A stretch of DNA of 7,008 nt from Deltaproteobacteria bacterium (GCA_947483545.1 CANKNP010000280.1:1-7008), one strand, 5' to 3'; positions 1 through 6,074 are shown, counted from the first letter of the stretch. The notes: a model not told the origin generated them from the letters alone. Program-made: numbers and translations.

Positions 1-90
1 CCGCGGAACATCCCCGCAGATCCCGCCCGCCGGATGTGCAGCGACGGGACCACGGCGGCCGGTGCGGCGCGGCCAGGGCGAACCGTCGCC
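1..90. other. intergenic start of window, nothing recognised
   Basis: This stretch lies downstream of the minus-strand receiver gene, which stops at 91-93. It is G+C-rich. I see no coding signal belonging to a complete gene, no convincing hairpin followed by a T-run, and no repeat. An ATG at 34 opens a long plus-strand frame, but that frame is the antisense shadow of the receiver gene. Confidence 0.5.
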
Positions 91-1989
91 CTACTTTCGC
101 TTGAAGAACCCGGTCAGTTGGCTCGAGAGCGTGGGCGGCGGGGCGGCGGGGGCACGGGAGGTGTGAAGCCTGTCCTCTCGCATCGCATCGCGATTGCCAG
201 GGTCCTTGGAGAGCGCCTTTTTGTAACGGGCGACAGCGTCGGCCAGGCGGCCCTCGAGCTTGAGGAGGTTGCCCGCGGTGGCTTGGATCTCGGCGTCCCG
301 GATCGGGTCGAGCATGACGATGGCGTCGAGGATCTCCAGCACCTTCGCGATGGGCAAGCGCTTCGAGTAGTAGCCGCTTTGCGCCGCGAGGAAGATGTAG
401 GGCCATGTCTTGGGATCGAGCTGGGCGGCCAACGCGAGGTGCGGGTCGGCCGCGCGGAACTCGCGGGCGCGCCAGAGCACTTCGCCCTTTTTGAAGGCGA
501 TTCGGGCGGCCATCACGTCGCGCTCGGTGGAGAACGTCGTCCCGGACTTGGCGGCTTCGCGGCGCTTCAGGGCCTCCGCAAGGCCGGCGGGCACCCGCAA
601 CGCATCGTAGGCCGAATTGACGACGGAAAAGCACTGCTCGGCGAGGGCGCGGACCGCGGGAGGTGCGCCGAAGAACGTGTCCGGGTGGAAGCTGCGGGAG
701 ATCTCGCGGAAGGCCTTCACCACGTCCTGCTCGGTGACCTCGGCCTTCTCGCCCAGCGAGAGGACGTCGAGCGGGGGGCGACCGGCGAGCTGGCGATTGG
801 CCTCGCGGAGCAGGTCCAGCCGCGGATCGACGGTGGTGACCTCCTGGGTGGTCATGTCCGGCGGCAGGTAGTCGTCGGCTTGGAGGAGGCCCAGGGACCA
901 GAGCAGGTCGATCGAGCGCAGCCCGGCCATGCGGCGCGCATCATCTCCGTTGGCCAGCTCATCCAGGACGCTGCGAAGGGAGCGCGGGGTGGCGGCGAGT
1001 CGGTGGACACGCAAGGAGAGGGGATCCAGGCCCCATGCAGTCTCGGGGGAGTCGGCGGGGATCCGGCGTTGGATCGGCATCCGCGCCCGCTTTGTCCAGG
1101 TGTTCTCAAGCCGCGCGAGGCTCTTCGTCGCGATCACGCCGCCGCACCATCGCGGTACGCTGCCTGGCAGAGGGATGACCCCAGCCGGCGCGGACCAGCC
1201 GCTGTCCCAGCGAACGTCGCCCTCGGGATCGTCCTGGGCGTTGCACAGCCAGATGGCGAGCCCCTGGCTGGCGGCCGCGAGGCAGGCCTCGAGCGTGAGG
1301 CCGCGACCGATTCCGACCTGGATGCCGGTCTGCAGATCGGCGATGTCCGCGGGAAGTTGGACGGTGCGGAACAGGCCGGGCACACCTTCGATGGCGACGA
1401 TCTCGCCGCCCCGGACCCCGACCGTGATCGAGCCACCGGGCCCCGTCTGGCGCAACTGTCCGCTCGCGCGCTGGCGAAACGCGACAAACAAGAGCCGCAT
1501 CGGGGCCCACACCGAGGCGGGCCCGCCGGCCCATTGCAGCCAGCTCGGCTCGCTGTCGTCTTCGCCGCTGCCGGGCGTAGGGATCGACATGGACTTCGGG
1601 CGGGGCGGCGTGCTGATGGGCGCGTGCGCGGGGAGCAGCCGCTCGATCGTTCGGATGAGGAGCGGGCGATCGAGCGGCTTGCGGATGAAACCTGTCGGCT
1701 GGAAGCCCCGCCGGGCGGCATCCTCGAAGACCCCAAGCTCGTCGTTCGAGCTCACGAGCACCACAGGTGTGCCCGGCGCCCAGCGCACCACGCCCTTGCC
1801 GAGCTCGATACCGTCGATGCCTGTCATGGTCACATCGGTGAGGACGAGCTGGAATCGCCCGCGTCGAAACTCTGCAAGTCCCTCTTCTCCGCTCGCCGCG
1901 GTCTCGGCGTCGTGGCCGCACGACCGCACGATGTCCGCGACCATGGTGCGGGTGAGGGCTTCGTCGTCAACCACCAGAACGCGAGACAT
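91..1989 (-). CDS. receiver / DUF4388-like / DnaJ-domain / TPR protein
   Basis: A 632-residue cytoplasmic signalling protein. Residues 1-120 form a CheY-like receiver: acidic pair D8-D9, phospho-acceptor D52 in LVLTDVTM, the conserved Ser at 80-81 and K104-P105. A Pro/Ser-rich linker (121-150) follows. Residues about 165-375 look like a DUF4388/PATAN domain (RASGQLR, then GGEIVAIEG, ending in a helical DLLWSLGLL segment). Residues about 405-465 are a J-domain with the HPD motif at 435-437, the residues that stimulate DnaK-type ATPases. Residues about 490-600 resemble TPR helices (LEGRLADAVARYKKAL). There is no DNA-binding or enzymatic output domain, so phosphorylation may control chaperone recruitment or protein-protein contacts; this is inferred. 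The ATG at 1989 is preceded by AGGAG (1993-1997), only 3 nt away. The gene is divergent from the thioredoxin gene. Its sensor kinase is not in the window. Confidence 0.9.
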   Translation of the reverse strand: MSRVLVVDDEALTRTMVADIVRSCGHDAETAASGEEGLAEFRRGRFQLVLTDVTMTGIDGIELGKGVVRWAPGTPVVLVSSNDELGVFEDAARRGFQPTGFIRKPLDRPLLIRTIERLLPAHAPISTPPRPKSMSIPTPGSGEDDSEPSWLQWAGGPASVWAPMRLLFVAFRQRASGQLRQTGPGGSITVGVRGGEIVAIEGVPGLFRTVQLPADIADLQTGIQVGIGRGLTLEACLAAASQGLAIWLCNAQDDPEGDVRWDSGWSAPAGVIPLPGSVPRWCGGVIATKSLARLENTWTKRARMPIQRRIPADSPETAWGLDPLSLRVHRLAATPRSLRSVLDELANGDDARRMAGLRSIDLLWSLGLLQADDYLPPDMTTQEVTTVDPRLDLLREANRQLAGRPPLDVLSLGEKAEVTEQDVVKAFREISRSFHPDTFFGAPPAVRALAEQCFSVVNSAYDALRVPAGLAEALKRREAAKSGTTFSTERDVMAARIAFKKGEVLWRAREFRAADPHLALAAQLDPKTWPYIFLAAQSGYYSKRLPIAKVLEILDAIVMLDPIRDAEIQATAGNLLKLEGRLADAVARYKKALSKDPGNRDAMREDRLHTSRAPAAPPPTLSSQLTGFFKRK

Positions 1990-2006
1990 GAACTCCTGCC
2001 GCCCCG

Positions 2007-2034
2007 TTGACGGGTGGCCAGCGGAGCATAATCT
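2007..2034 (+). promoter_or_regulatory. candidate sigma70-type promoter for the thioredoxin operon
   Basis: TTGACG (2007-2012) matches five of six of the -35 consensus. TAATCT (2029-2034) follows after 16 nt and is a weak -10. The better -10 string CATAAT (2027-2032) would leave only 14 nt, too short for a normal promoter. Transcription would begin near 2041, giving a leader of about 75 nt. It shares the same A+T core as the opposing promoter. Confidence 0.35.
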
Positions 2035-2044
2035 TTCCGCTGGC
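2017..2044. repeat. 9-bp perfect inverted repeat, operator-like
   Basis: GCCAGCGGA (2017-2025) and TCCGCTGGC (2036-2044) are perfect reverse complements separated by 10 nt. The spacer holds the only A+T-rich core of the intergenic region, and the candidate -10 elements of both divergent promoters fall in it. A dimeric regulator bound to both arms would be placed to block both promoters. The geometry is read directly from the sequence; the operator role is inferred. It could also act as a hairpin in read-through RNA. Confidence 0.6.
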
Positions 2045-2056
2045 GCGGCACGTCAG
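2028..2056 (-). promoter_or_regulatory. candidate sigma70-type promoter for the receiver gene
   Basis: On the minus strand, CTGACG (2051-2056, four of six against TTGACA) is followed after exactly 17 nt by GATTAT (2028-2033, four of six against TATAAT). Transcription would start near 2021, about 30 nt upstream of the ATG. It shares its A+T core with the opposing candidate promoter and lies partly inside an inverted repeat. This was found by eye only. Confidence 0.4.
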
Positions 2057-2068
2057 GAAGGCGCCAGC
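2039..2068. repeat. 8-bp perfect inverted repeat overlapping the operator-like arm
   Basis: GCTGGCGC (2039-2046) is the perfect reverse complement of GCGCCAGC (2061-2068), with a 14-nt loop. The left arm overlaps the right arm of the 2017-2044 repeat, so the middle segment can pair with either flank but not both. If transcription starts near 2041, only this second hairpin would sit at the very 5' end of the thioredoxin mRNA, where it could stabilise the transcript. That role is inferred. Confidence 0.5.
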
Positions 2069-2104
2069 TTGTGTACGCTCCTGAACTCCGTAGACCCCCT
2101 CCCC

Positions 2105-2110
2105 AGGAGG
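2105..2110 (+). promoter_or_regulatory. Shine-Dalgarno site that decides the thioredoxin start
   Basis: A full AGGAGG lies 5 nt upstream of the ATG at 2116 and only 2 nt upstream of the ATG at 2113. This spacing favours 2116. An upstream in-frame GTG at 2071 would add a Pro-rich N-terminal tail not expected in thioredoxins and has no comparable site before it. Confidence 0.7.
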
Positions 2111-2115
2111 CCATG

Positions 2116-2448
2116 ATGGCCAGCCCGAACGTGAAGATGATCAACGATGCCGATTTCAAGTCCCAAGTCCTCGACAGCGACGTGCCTGTGCTGCTCGACT
2201 TCACCGCGGTCTGGTGCGGCCCCTGCAAGGCGATCGCCCCCCTGCTCGACGAGCTGGCAGACGCAAACCTCGGCAAGATTAAGGTCTTGAAGATGGACAT
2301 CGACCAGAACGGGCAGACGCCGATGCAGTTCGGTGTGCAGTCGATCCCGACGCTGCTGCTGTTCCGCGGCGGCAAGGTCGTGGACAAGCGCGTGGGCTCC
2401 TTGCAGAAGGCAGCGTTGGCGGCGTTTGTGGGGCCGGTCTTGGCCTGA
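2116..2448 (+). CDS. trxA: thioredoxin
   Basis: A 110-residue single-domain thioredoxin, close to the usual length of about 108. It is a cytoplasmic disulfide reductase that would be recharged by thioredoxin reductase, which is not in the window. The active site WCGPCK is at residues 33-38 (C34 and C37), the buried Asp is D28 in LLDF, and the cis-Pro loop is SIPT with P78. The GGKVVDKRVG segment (85-94) is the usual C-terminal beta hairpin. There is no signal peptide. I chose the ATG at 2116 because of the AGGAGG spacing; starts at 2113 or the GTG at 2071 are possible. It is followed after 35 nt by the ThDP enzyme on the same strand, with no terminator between, so they probably form an operon. 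LDFTAVWC differs from the classical FWAEWC, so it may be an accessory thioredoxin rather than the main trxA. Confidence 0.93.
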   Translation: MASPNVKMINDADFKSQVLDSDVPVLLDFTAVWCGPCKAIAPLLDELADANLGKIKVLKMDIDQNGQTPMQFGVQSIPTLLLFRGGKVVDKRVGSLQKAALAAFVGPVLA

Positions 2449-2483
2449 CAGCGTTATGGGCCGCGCCCTTCGGAGCCCGGCCC

Positions 2484-4112
2484 ATGCCCCATGTCCACGG
2501 TGGTCACCTCGTCGCCCAAGCGTTCGCCAAGGAGGGCGTGACCCACGTCTTCACGCTGTGCGGCGGGCACATTCAGCACATCTACGATGGGTGCCTGGAC
2601 CACGGGATCCGCGTTGTGGACTTTCGCCACGAGCAGGCGGCCGGACACGCTGCTGAGGGCTGGGCGAGGGCCACGGGCAAGCCCGGGGTCGCGCTTGTGA
2701 CCGCCGGGCCCGGAGTCACCGATGCGGTGACCGCCGCTGCCAACGCCTTCCGCGGCGGGGTGCCGATGATCCTGATCGGCGGCCAAGGACCTCGATTTTA
2801 CTCCGGCATGGGCTCGTTGCAGGAGATGGACCACGTCACGCTCCTGCGGAGCATCACCAAGTGGAGCGTCACGGTCCCCGAGACCCGTCGGATCCCCGAC
2901 TTCCTGGCGATGGCGTTCCGCAAGGCTACGACCGGAGTGCCCGGCCCCGTGTTCTTGGAGATGCCCCTCGACGTGCTGATGATGATGGAGAAGAGCGAGG
3001 ATCTTTCGTACCCGAAGGACTACCGGACCGCGCACGTGGCCGGGGGCGATCCCGCCGCGATCCAGGCTGCCGCGGACATGTTGAGCCGGGCCGAACGCCC
3101 GATGGCCGTCATCGGCACCCAGTGGTGGTGGAGCCCGTACAAGGACGCCATCCACGACTTCGTGACGAAGTATGACCTGCCCGCGTACCTGAACGGGGGC
3201 GCTCGCGGGGCGCTCCACCCCAGCGACCCGCGGTTCTTCCGCCTCTCCCGCAGCAAGGCGCTCGCCGGGGCGGATGTGATCGTGGTCTTCGGCACGCCCT
3301 GGGACTTCCGGCTCAACTATGGCCAGGACATCCCGGCGGGCACGAAGGTCATCCACGTGGATCTCGACGGCGACATCATCGGGCACAACCGTGGCGCGCA
3401 GGTCGGCATCGTGGGGGACACGGGGCTCGTGATGCAGCAGCTGGCCGCGGCGGGACGTCGGGTGTCGGACGGCGCCTGGGTGCGGAACCTGCGGGAGATC
3501 GAGCTCTCCCGCTACGCGAAGATGTTGCCTGAGCTGAACAGCGACAGCGTGCCCGTGAACCCTCTGCGGTTCAGCAAGGAGCTGGCCGCGGCGATCCCCG
3601 CGAATTCCACCGTCGTGTGCGATGGCGGCGACATCGTGGGCACCGCCGCGAAGGTCGTGGACGTCACAGTGCCAGGGCATTGGATGGACCCCGGCCCGCT
3701 TGGCACGCTCGGTGTCGGCCCCAGCTTCGCGATGGCGGCCAAGCTCGCGCGGCCCGACGAGCCCGTGTTCATCATCTACGGCGATGGGTCCTTCGGGCTC
3801 AACGGCATGGAGTACGAGGCTGCGGCGCGGCAGGGGATCCCGTTCGTGGGGGTCATGGGGAACGACGGTGCGTGGACCCAGATCCGCCGCGGTCAAGCCC
3901 AACTGTTCGGCAACGACCGACTGCCGGCGACCGGCCTCGGGTTCACCCGCTACGAGCGGATGGTCGAGGCGCTCGGCGGCTACGGCGAGTACGTCGAGAA
4001 CCCCGCCGACATCCGACCGGCCATCGACCGGGCCTTGGCGAGCGGGAAGCCGGCGTTGGTCAACGTGCGGATCGGGTCGTCGTCGTTCCGGGAGGGGGCG
4101 ATCTCGGTGTGA
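2484..4112 (+). CDS. ThDP-dependent enzyme, ILVBL/HACL2-type (2-hydroxyacyl-CoA lyase-like)
   Basis: A 542-residue cytoplasmic ThDP enzyme of the acetolactate synthase superfamily. Domains in order: N-terminal PYR domain (1-165) with catalytic Glu E50 in FRHEQAA and a TAGPG turn at 73-77; central domain (about 190-325) with the GTPWDFRLNYG segment; C-terminal PP domain (about 355-542) with the cofactor motif starting at GDGS (433-436) and ending at N460 in GNDGAW (D434 and N460 expected to bind Mg2+). From memory, TLCGGHI, DFRLNYG, DGGDIVGTAA, GTLGVG, WTQI and the FREGAISV tail closely match human ILVBL/HACL2, more than biosynthetic IlvB. Cleavage of 2-hydroxyacyl-CoA to formyl-CoA plus aldehyde is therefore likelier than acetolactate synthesis. 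No small regulatory IlvN subunit follows, which agrees. GGAG at 2472-2475 lies 8 nt before the ATG. Automated annotation would probably say acetolactate synthase. The substrate is not proven by sequence. Confidence 0.9.
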   Translation: MPHVHGGHLVAQAFAKEGVTHVFTLCGGHIQHIYDGCLDHGIRVVDFRHEQAAGHAAEGWARATGKPGVALVTAGPGVTDAVTAAANAFRGGVPMILIGGQGPRFYSGMGSLQEMDHVTLLRSITKWSVTVPETRRIPDFLAMAFRKATTGVPGPVFLEMPLDVLMMMEKSEDLSYPKDYRTAHVAGGDPAAIQAAADMLSRAERPMAVIGTQWWWSPYKDAIHDFVTKYDLPAYLNGGARGALHPSDPRFFRLSRSKALAGADVIVVFGTPWDFRLNYGQDIPAGTKVIHVDLDGDIIGHNRGAQVGIVGDTGLVMQQLAAAGRRVSDGAWVRNLREIELSRYAKMLPELNSDSVPVNPLRFSKELAAAIPANSTVVCDGGDIVGTAAKVVDVTVPGHWMDPGPLGTLGVGPSFAMAAKLARPDEPVFIIYGDGSFGLNGMEYEAAARQGIPFVGVMGNDGAWTQIRRGQAQLFGNDRLPATGLGFTRYERMVEALGGYGEYVENPADIRPAIDRALASGKPALVNVRIGSSSFREGAISV

Positions 4113-4123
4113 GGGGCTGGGGT

Positions 4124-4143
4124 ACGGGGCCACGGGCCACGGC
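4124..4143. repeat. short 7-bp periodic repeat after the ThDP gene stop
   Basis: The octamer GGGCCACG occurs at 4127-4134 and again at 4134-4141, giving a 7-bp period with a decayed third unit (GCTACG) after it. It begins about 12 nt past the stop codon. It is short enough to be chance in G+C-rich DNA. It is listed because a second 7-bp periodic tract sits just past another stop codon in this window. Confidence 0.4.
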
Positions 4144-4167
4144 TACGAACTGTGCTCTTCCTCGGTG

Positions 4168-4218
4168 GGTTCGAAGGGCGAATTGGGCGGCTTGGGGCCA
4201 CTCCGAGGCGTTCGAACC
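4168..4218. repeat. 8-bp inverted repeat with TTCGAA core
   Basis: GGTTCGAA (4168-4175) and TTCGAACC (4211-4218) are perfect reverse complements separated by 35 nt. Each arm contains the self-palindrome TTCGAA, so the arms can also be read as two copies of a palindromic hexamer. GGTTCGAA recalls a tRNA T-loop, but neither strand gives the flanking 5-bp T-stem, so it is not a tRNA remnant. Confidence 0.45.
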
Positions 4219-4254
4219 GGGCCGTGAGGCGCCGCGGCGAATCGGCGGGGGGCA

Positions 4255-4286
4255 CCGCTCGGGTGACTGGCCTCGGCGGGGTTTTT
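4255..4286 (+). terminator. possible intrinsic terminator of the thioredoxin-ThDP operon
   Basis: CCGCTCGGG (4255-4263) can pair with CCTCGGCGG (4271-4279) across a 7-nt loop, with two G-U wobbles and one C-C mismatch. GG and then TTTTT (4282-4286) follow, giving the usual stem plus U-run order on the plus strand. The stem is imperfect and lies about 140 nt past the stop. A competing pairing exists between GTGACTG (4263-4269) and CAGTCAC (4300-4306). It is the best terminator candidate in the region but unproven. Confidence 0.35.
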
Positions 4287-4318
4287 CAGGGTGGCGTGGC
4301 AGTCACGCCCCCTCATCC

Positions 4319-4336
4319 GCCCGCGAGGACGCGGGC
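4319..4336. repeat. GC-rich perfect hairpin
   Basis: GCCCGCG (4319-4325) and CGCGGGC (4330-4336) form a perfect 7-bp stem with an AGGA loop. There is no T-run on either strand after it, so it does not look like an intrinsic terminator. It may mark the 3' end of the minus-strand transcript from the 4412-5530 gene. Confidence 0.4.
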
Positions 4337-4364
4337 CCCGCGATCATCAGCGGCGTTTTCACGA

Positions 4365-4376
4365 CGGTCGCGACCG
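4365..4376. repeat. 12-bp perfect palindrome CGGTCGCGACCG
   Basis: A perfect 12-bp palindrome with no spacer, 35 nt beyond the stop of the minus-strand gene. It could be a protein site or chance in G+C-rich DNA. No partner copy was noticed in the window. Confidence 0.3.
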
Positions 4377-4411
4377 ACTCTCCACGGAACCAAGCCGCCC
4401 AGCAGCCCAAA

Positions 4412-5530
4412 CTACAGTGCGAATTCCTTCTCTTTCTGCAGCTTGACGTCGAAGCCCTTCTCGGTCCACTCCTTCGCCCGCTCTTCCGCCCAGTCCTCCG
4501 CGCCGCCGGAGGACTTCATCGGCTCCTCGGTGTGGATCACCGGCCAACCGCCTTCGTCCGTGGTGCAGCCCTTCAGCTTCGGCTTCGCGGCGCGCATCGG
4601 CGCTTCGATGTCGGAGAGGATGCTCCAGTGCGTTCCCCCCTCGGTGAGCGTGGTGTAGTGGATCACCGCGGACTTCTGGCCGGAGCAGGTGCCGGACTCG
4701 ACGCTCGCGACCCCGTACAGGAACTTGCCGCCTGGTTGCATCCGATCTGGGTAGAGTGCGGGCAGCAGGGACGCCGCGGCGGACTCTGCGCCGGAGTTGG
4801 CGAGCTGGGTCGCCACGCCTTTGGCCTGGGCCGGGCCGGTCTGCTGGGCGATGGCCACGAGGGCCTCCTCCAAGCGGCGCTGGTCGTCCATCGAGATCGT
4901 GCCGCCCAGACCGGGCGCCACCGCGTTCGACATCGCCTCGAGCAGCGAGTTGAACGGCCCCCCGTTCCCCGCCGCCGTGATCGCCGCCGCGCTGATCGCT
5001 GCCAGCGCTTCAACCTTGCCGCGCTTGGCGAACAGGTTCACGAGCCCCATGTACTTCTCGTCGAACTCCTTGCTGGGCGGTGCCTTGACCTTTCCCTCGA
5101 CCCACGCCCAGAGCTTGACGTCCTCGCACGCCATGTAGCCATCGCCCCACTGCTTGAATTCCACGTCGCGCAGGGTGTAGGCGCCCTGGAGGAACGTGAC
5201 CGTGAGCGCATGGTCGGCGCATGCGGTGCCGATGGTTGTGGCCACCTCGTCTCGCGCATCGTAGTCGGGGATCTTGGACAGCACCGACCAAGCCGGGGTC
5301 CAGAGCTTCGCGTCGATGGCGACTTGCACGAGGGCGGCGACCGCCTCGGTGTCGCTTGCCTTCTCGAGGAACTTCAAGAAGCTGGCTTCGGCGATCTTGG
5401 CATCGCAGGTGACAAGGGCGCTGAACGCGGGCGCGACCTGCTCAGGGGTGAGCGTGGCGACCGCGGCGATCTTGTCGTCACAGGCCGCGAGGGCGGGGGC
5501 GGCGAGGGATAGCAGCGAACCAAGCAGCAT
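4412..5530 (-). CDS. exported helical protein of unknown function, possible lipoprotein
   Basis: A 372-residue protein; I do not recognise the family. Residues 1-16 are a short hydrophobic export signal. The sequence around residue 17 fits two readings: a lipobox LAAC with lipidated C17, or signal peptidase I cleavage after ALA at 15. The n-region has no Lys or Arg, which is unusual for either. If lipidated, Asp at +2 would favour inner-membrane retention by the E. coli rule, which may not hold here. Residues about 20-260 are Ala-rich and helical, perhaps HEAT-like repeats. Residues about 265-372 are richer in Thr, Gly and Trp and end in a charged Trp/Glu/Lys tail. Cysteines are at 17, 42, 104, 135, 282 and 322, which could form disulfides in the periplasm. 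GGAG (5536-5539) lies 5 nt before the ATG, and an in-frame stop at 5552-5554 excludes a longer start. It lies 154 nt downstream of the MazG-like gene on the same strand. Confidence 0.75.
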   Translation of the reverse strand: MLLGSLLSLAAPALAACDDKIAAVATLTPEQVAPAFSALVTCDAKIAEASFLKFLEKASDTEAVAALVQVAIDAKLWTPAWSVLSKIPDYDARDEVATTIGTACADHALTVTFLQGAYTLRDVEFKQWGDGYMACEDVKLWAWVEGKVKAPPSKEFDEKYMGLVNLFAKRGKVEALAAISAAAITAAGNGGPFNSLLEAMSNAVAPGLGGTISMDDQRRLEEALVAIAQQTGPAQAKGVATQLANSGAESAAASLLPALYPDRMQPGGKFLYGVASVESGTCSGQKSAVIHYTTLTEGGTHWSILSDIEAPMRAAKPKLKGCTTDEGGWPVIHTEEPMKSSGGAEDWAEERAKEWTEKGFDVKLQKEKEFAL

Positions 5531-5639
5531 CGGGACTCCGGGCGGGCGGGGCTATCATGAAACGTGGCGGGTCCGAAGGATTCCGCACAGCGGCGAGGAC
5601 CGGAACCCAACCCGGAGCGCCGAGGGCCTGTAGGCCTCT

Positions 5640-5674
5640 CCGACCTGCAGCCTCCGGCCTCAAGCCTTCAGCCT
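5640..5674. repeat. heptanucleotide tandem repeat (NNNGCCT)
   Basis: Four consecutive 7-bp units end in GCCT: GCAGCCT (5647-5653), CCGGCCT (5654-5660), CAAGCCT (5661-5667) and TCAGCCT (5668-5674). They are preceded by a decayed unit, CCGACCT (5640-5646). Read on the minus strand this is AGGCNNN repeated, starting 10 nt past the stop of the MazG-like gene. Degenerate heptads of this style resemble the short tandem repetitive sequences known between genes in cyanobacteria and some other bacteria. No function can be assigned. Confidence 0.6.
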
Positions 5675-5684
5675 TTCGCGTGGA

Positions 5685-6053
5685 TCAGGGCAGCTCCGAG
5701 TACTTCTCCAGCCGCCCACGTGCGACTTCTGGCGGGTATCTGACCGCGTTGGCGGCGATCTTTCGCTCCACGGCGGCGGCCAGGTCAATGCCAGAGGCCT
5801 CGCACAGGTTCAGCAGCGAGATCATCACGTCGGCGGCTTCGGCTTCGACGGCGGCAGCGCGGGAGGGCACCGGGGGTTGGGGACCGGCGTCGGCGGACCA
5901 GAGGTAGAGCGCCAGCAGCTCGCCGGCCTCCGCCGAGACCGCCATCGCGAGGTTCCGGGGCGAGTGGTACCGGCCCCAGTCGCGCTCGGCGTTGAACGCC
6001 TGCAGGCGGGTACGGAGATCGGAGAGGGGCGTTTCGGCGTCGGACCAGGGCAT
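5685..6053 (-). CDS. MazG-like nucleotide pyrophosphohydrolase (DCTPP1 type)
   Basis: A 122-residue all-helical NTP pyrophosphohydrolase that would hydrolyse a (d)NTP to the monophosphate and pyrophosphate, probably cleaning the dCTP or modified-dCTP pool. The Mg2+ site is E42-x2-E45 (EAGE) and E72-x2-D75 (EAAD). K98, N102 and the RYP at 105-107 match the family's third helix. ERDWGRYHSPRNLAMAV and the final KYSELP closely resemble human dCTP pyrophosphatase 1 as I remember it, more than the tandem-domain MazG of E. coli. The frame stays open upstream to 6509, but that part is antisense to the Fur gene, so the real start is the ATG at 6053, where family similarity begins. No strong ribosome site is seen there. 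It is divergent from the Fur-family gene with 48 nt between the starts, and the two may share a regulatory site. Confidence 0.9.
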   Translation of the reverse strand: MPWSDAETPLSDLRTRLQAFNAERDWGRYHSPRNLAMAVSAEAGELLALYLWSADAGPQPPVPSRAAAVEAEAADVMISLLNLCEASGIDLAAAVERKIAANAVRYPPEVARGRLEKYSELP

Positions 6054-6074
6054 CTGGTCGGGGTATCGCCCTGC

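Larger units (their letters stand above)
4113..4411. other. 299-nt convergent intergenic region
   Basis: This lies between the stop of the ThDP enzyme (plus) and the stop of the helical exported protein (minus). I see no credible small gene. The frames crossing it are extensions of shadows, with no ribosome site and no recognisable product. It holds a heptad repeat, a TTCGAA-containing inverted repeat, a possible terminator, a GC-rich hairpin and a 12-bp palindrome, each listed separately. Confidence 0.6.

Noticed and set aside
34..2010. Long plus-strand frame (658 codons) opposite the receiver gene
   Set aside because: Its protein is low-complexity Arg/Gly/Ala-rich with no family resemblance, and it covers a gene with clear domains on the other strand. 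It is a GC3-bias shadow.
2071..2115. Upstream GTG start for thioredoxin
   Set aside because: It would add a Pro-rich tail, has no ribosome site, and the strong AGGAGG at 2105-2110 points to the ATG at 2116.
2454..4133. Long minus-strand frame (559 codons) opposite the ThDP enzyme
   Set aside because: The composition is rich in His, Arg, Asp and Val with no motif. It mirrors the codon bias of the real gene.
4166..4220. Possible tRNA suggested by GGTTCGAA
   Set aside because: Neither strand supplies the 5-bp T-stem, and no acceptor or anticodon arm can be built around it.
3617..5512. Plus-strand frame of 631 codons spanning the ThDP gene end, the intergenic gap and the antisense of the exported protein
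   Set aside because: It crosses two genes and their boundary with no ribosome site or recognisable product, so it is a chance open frame.
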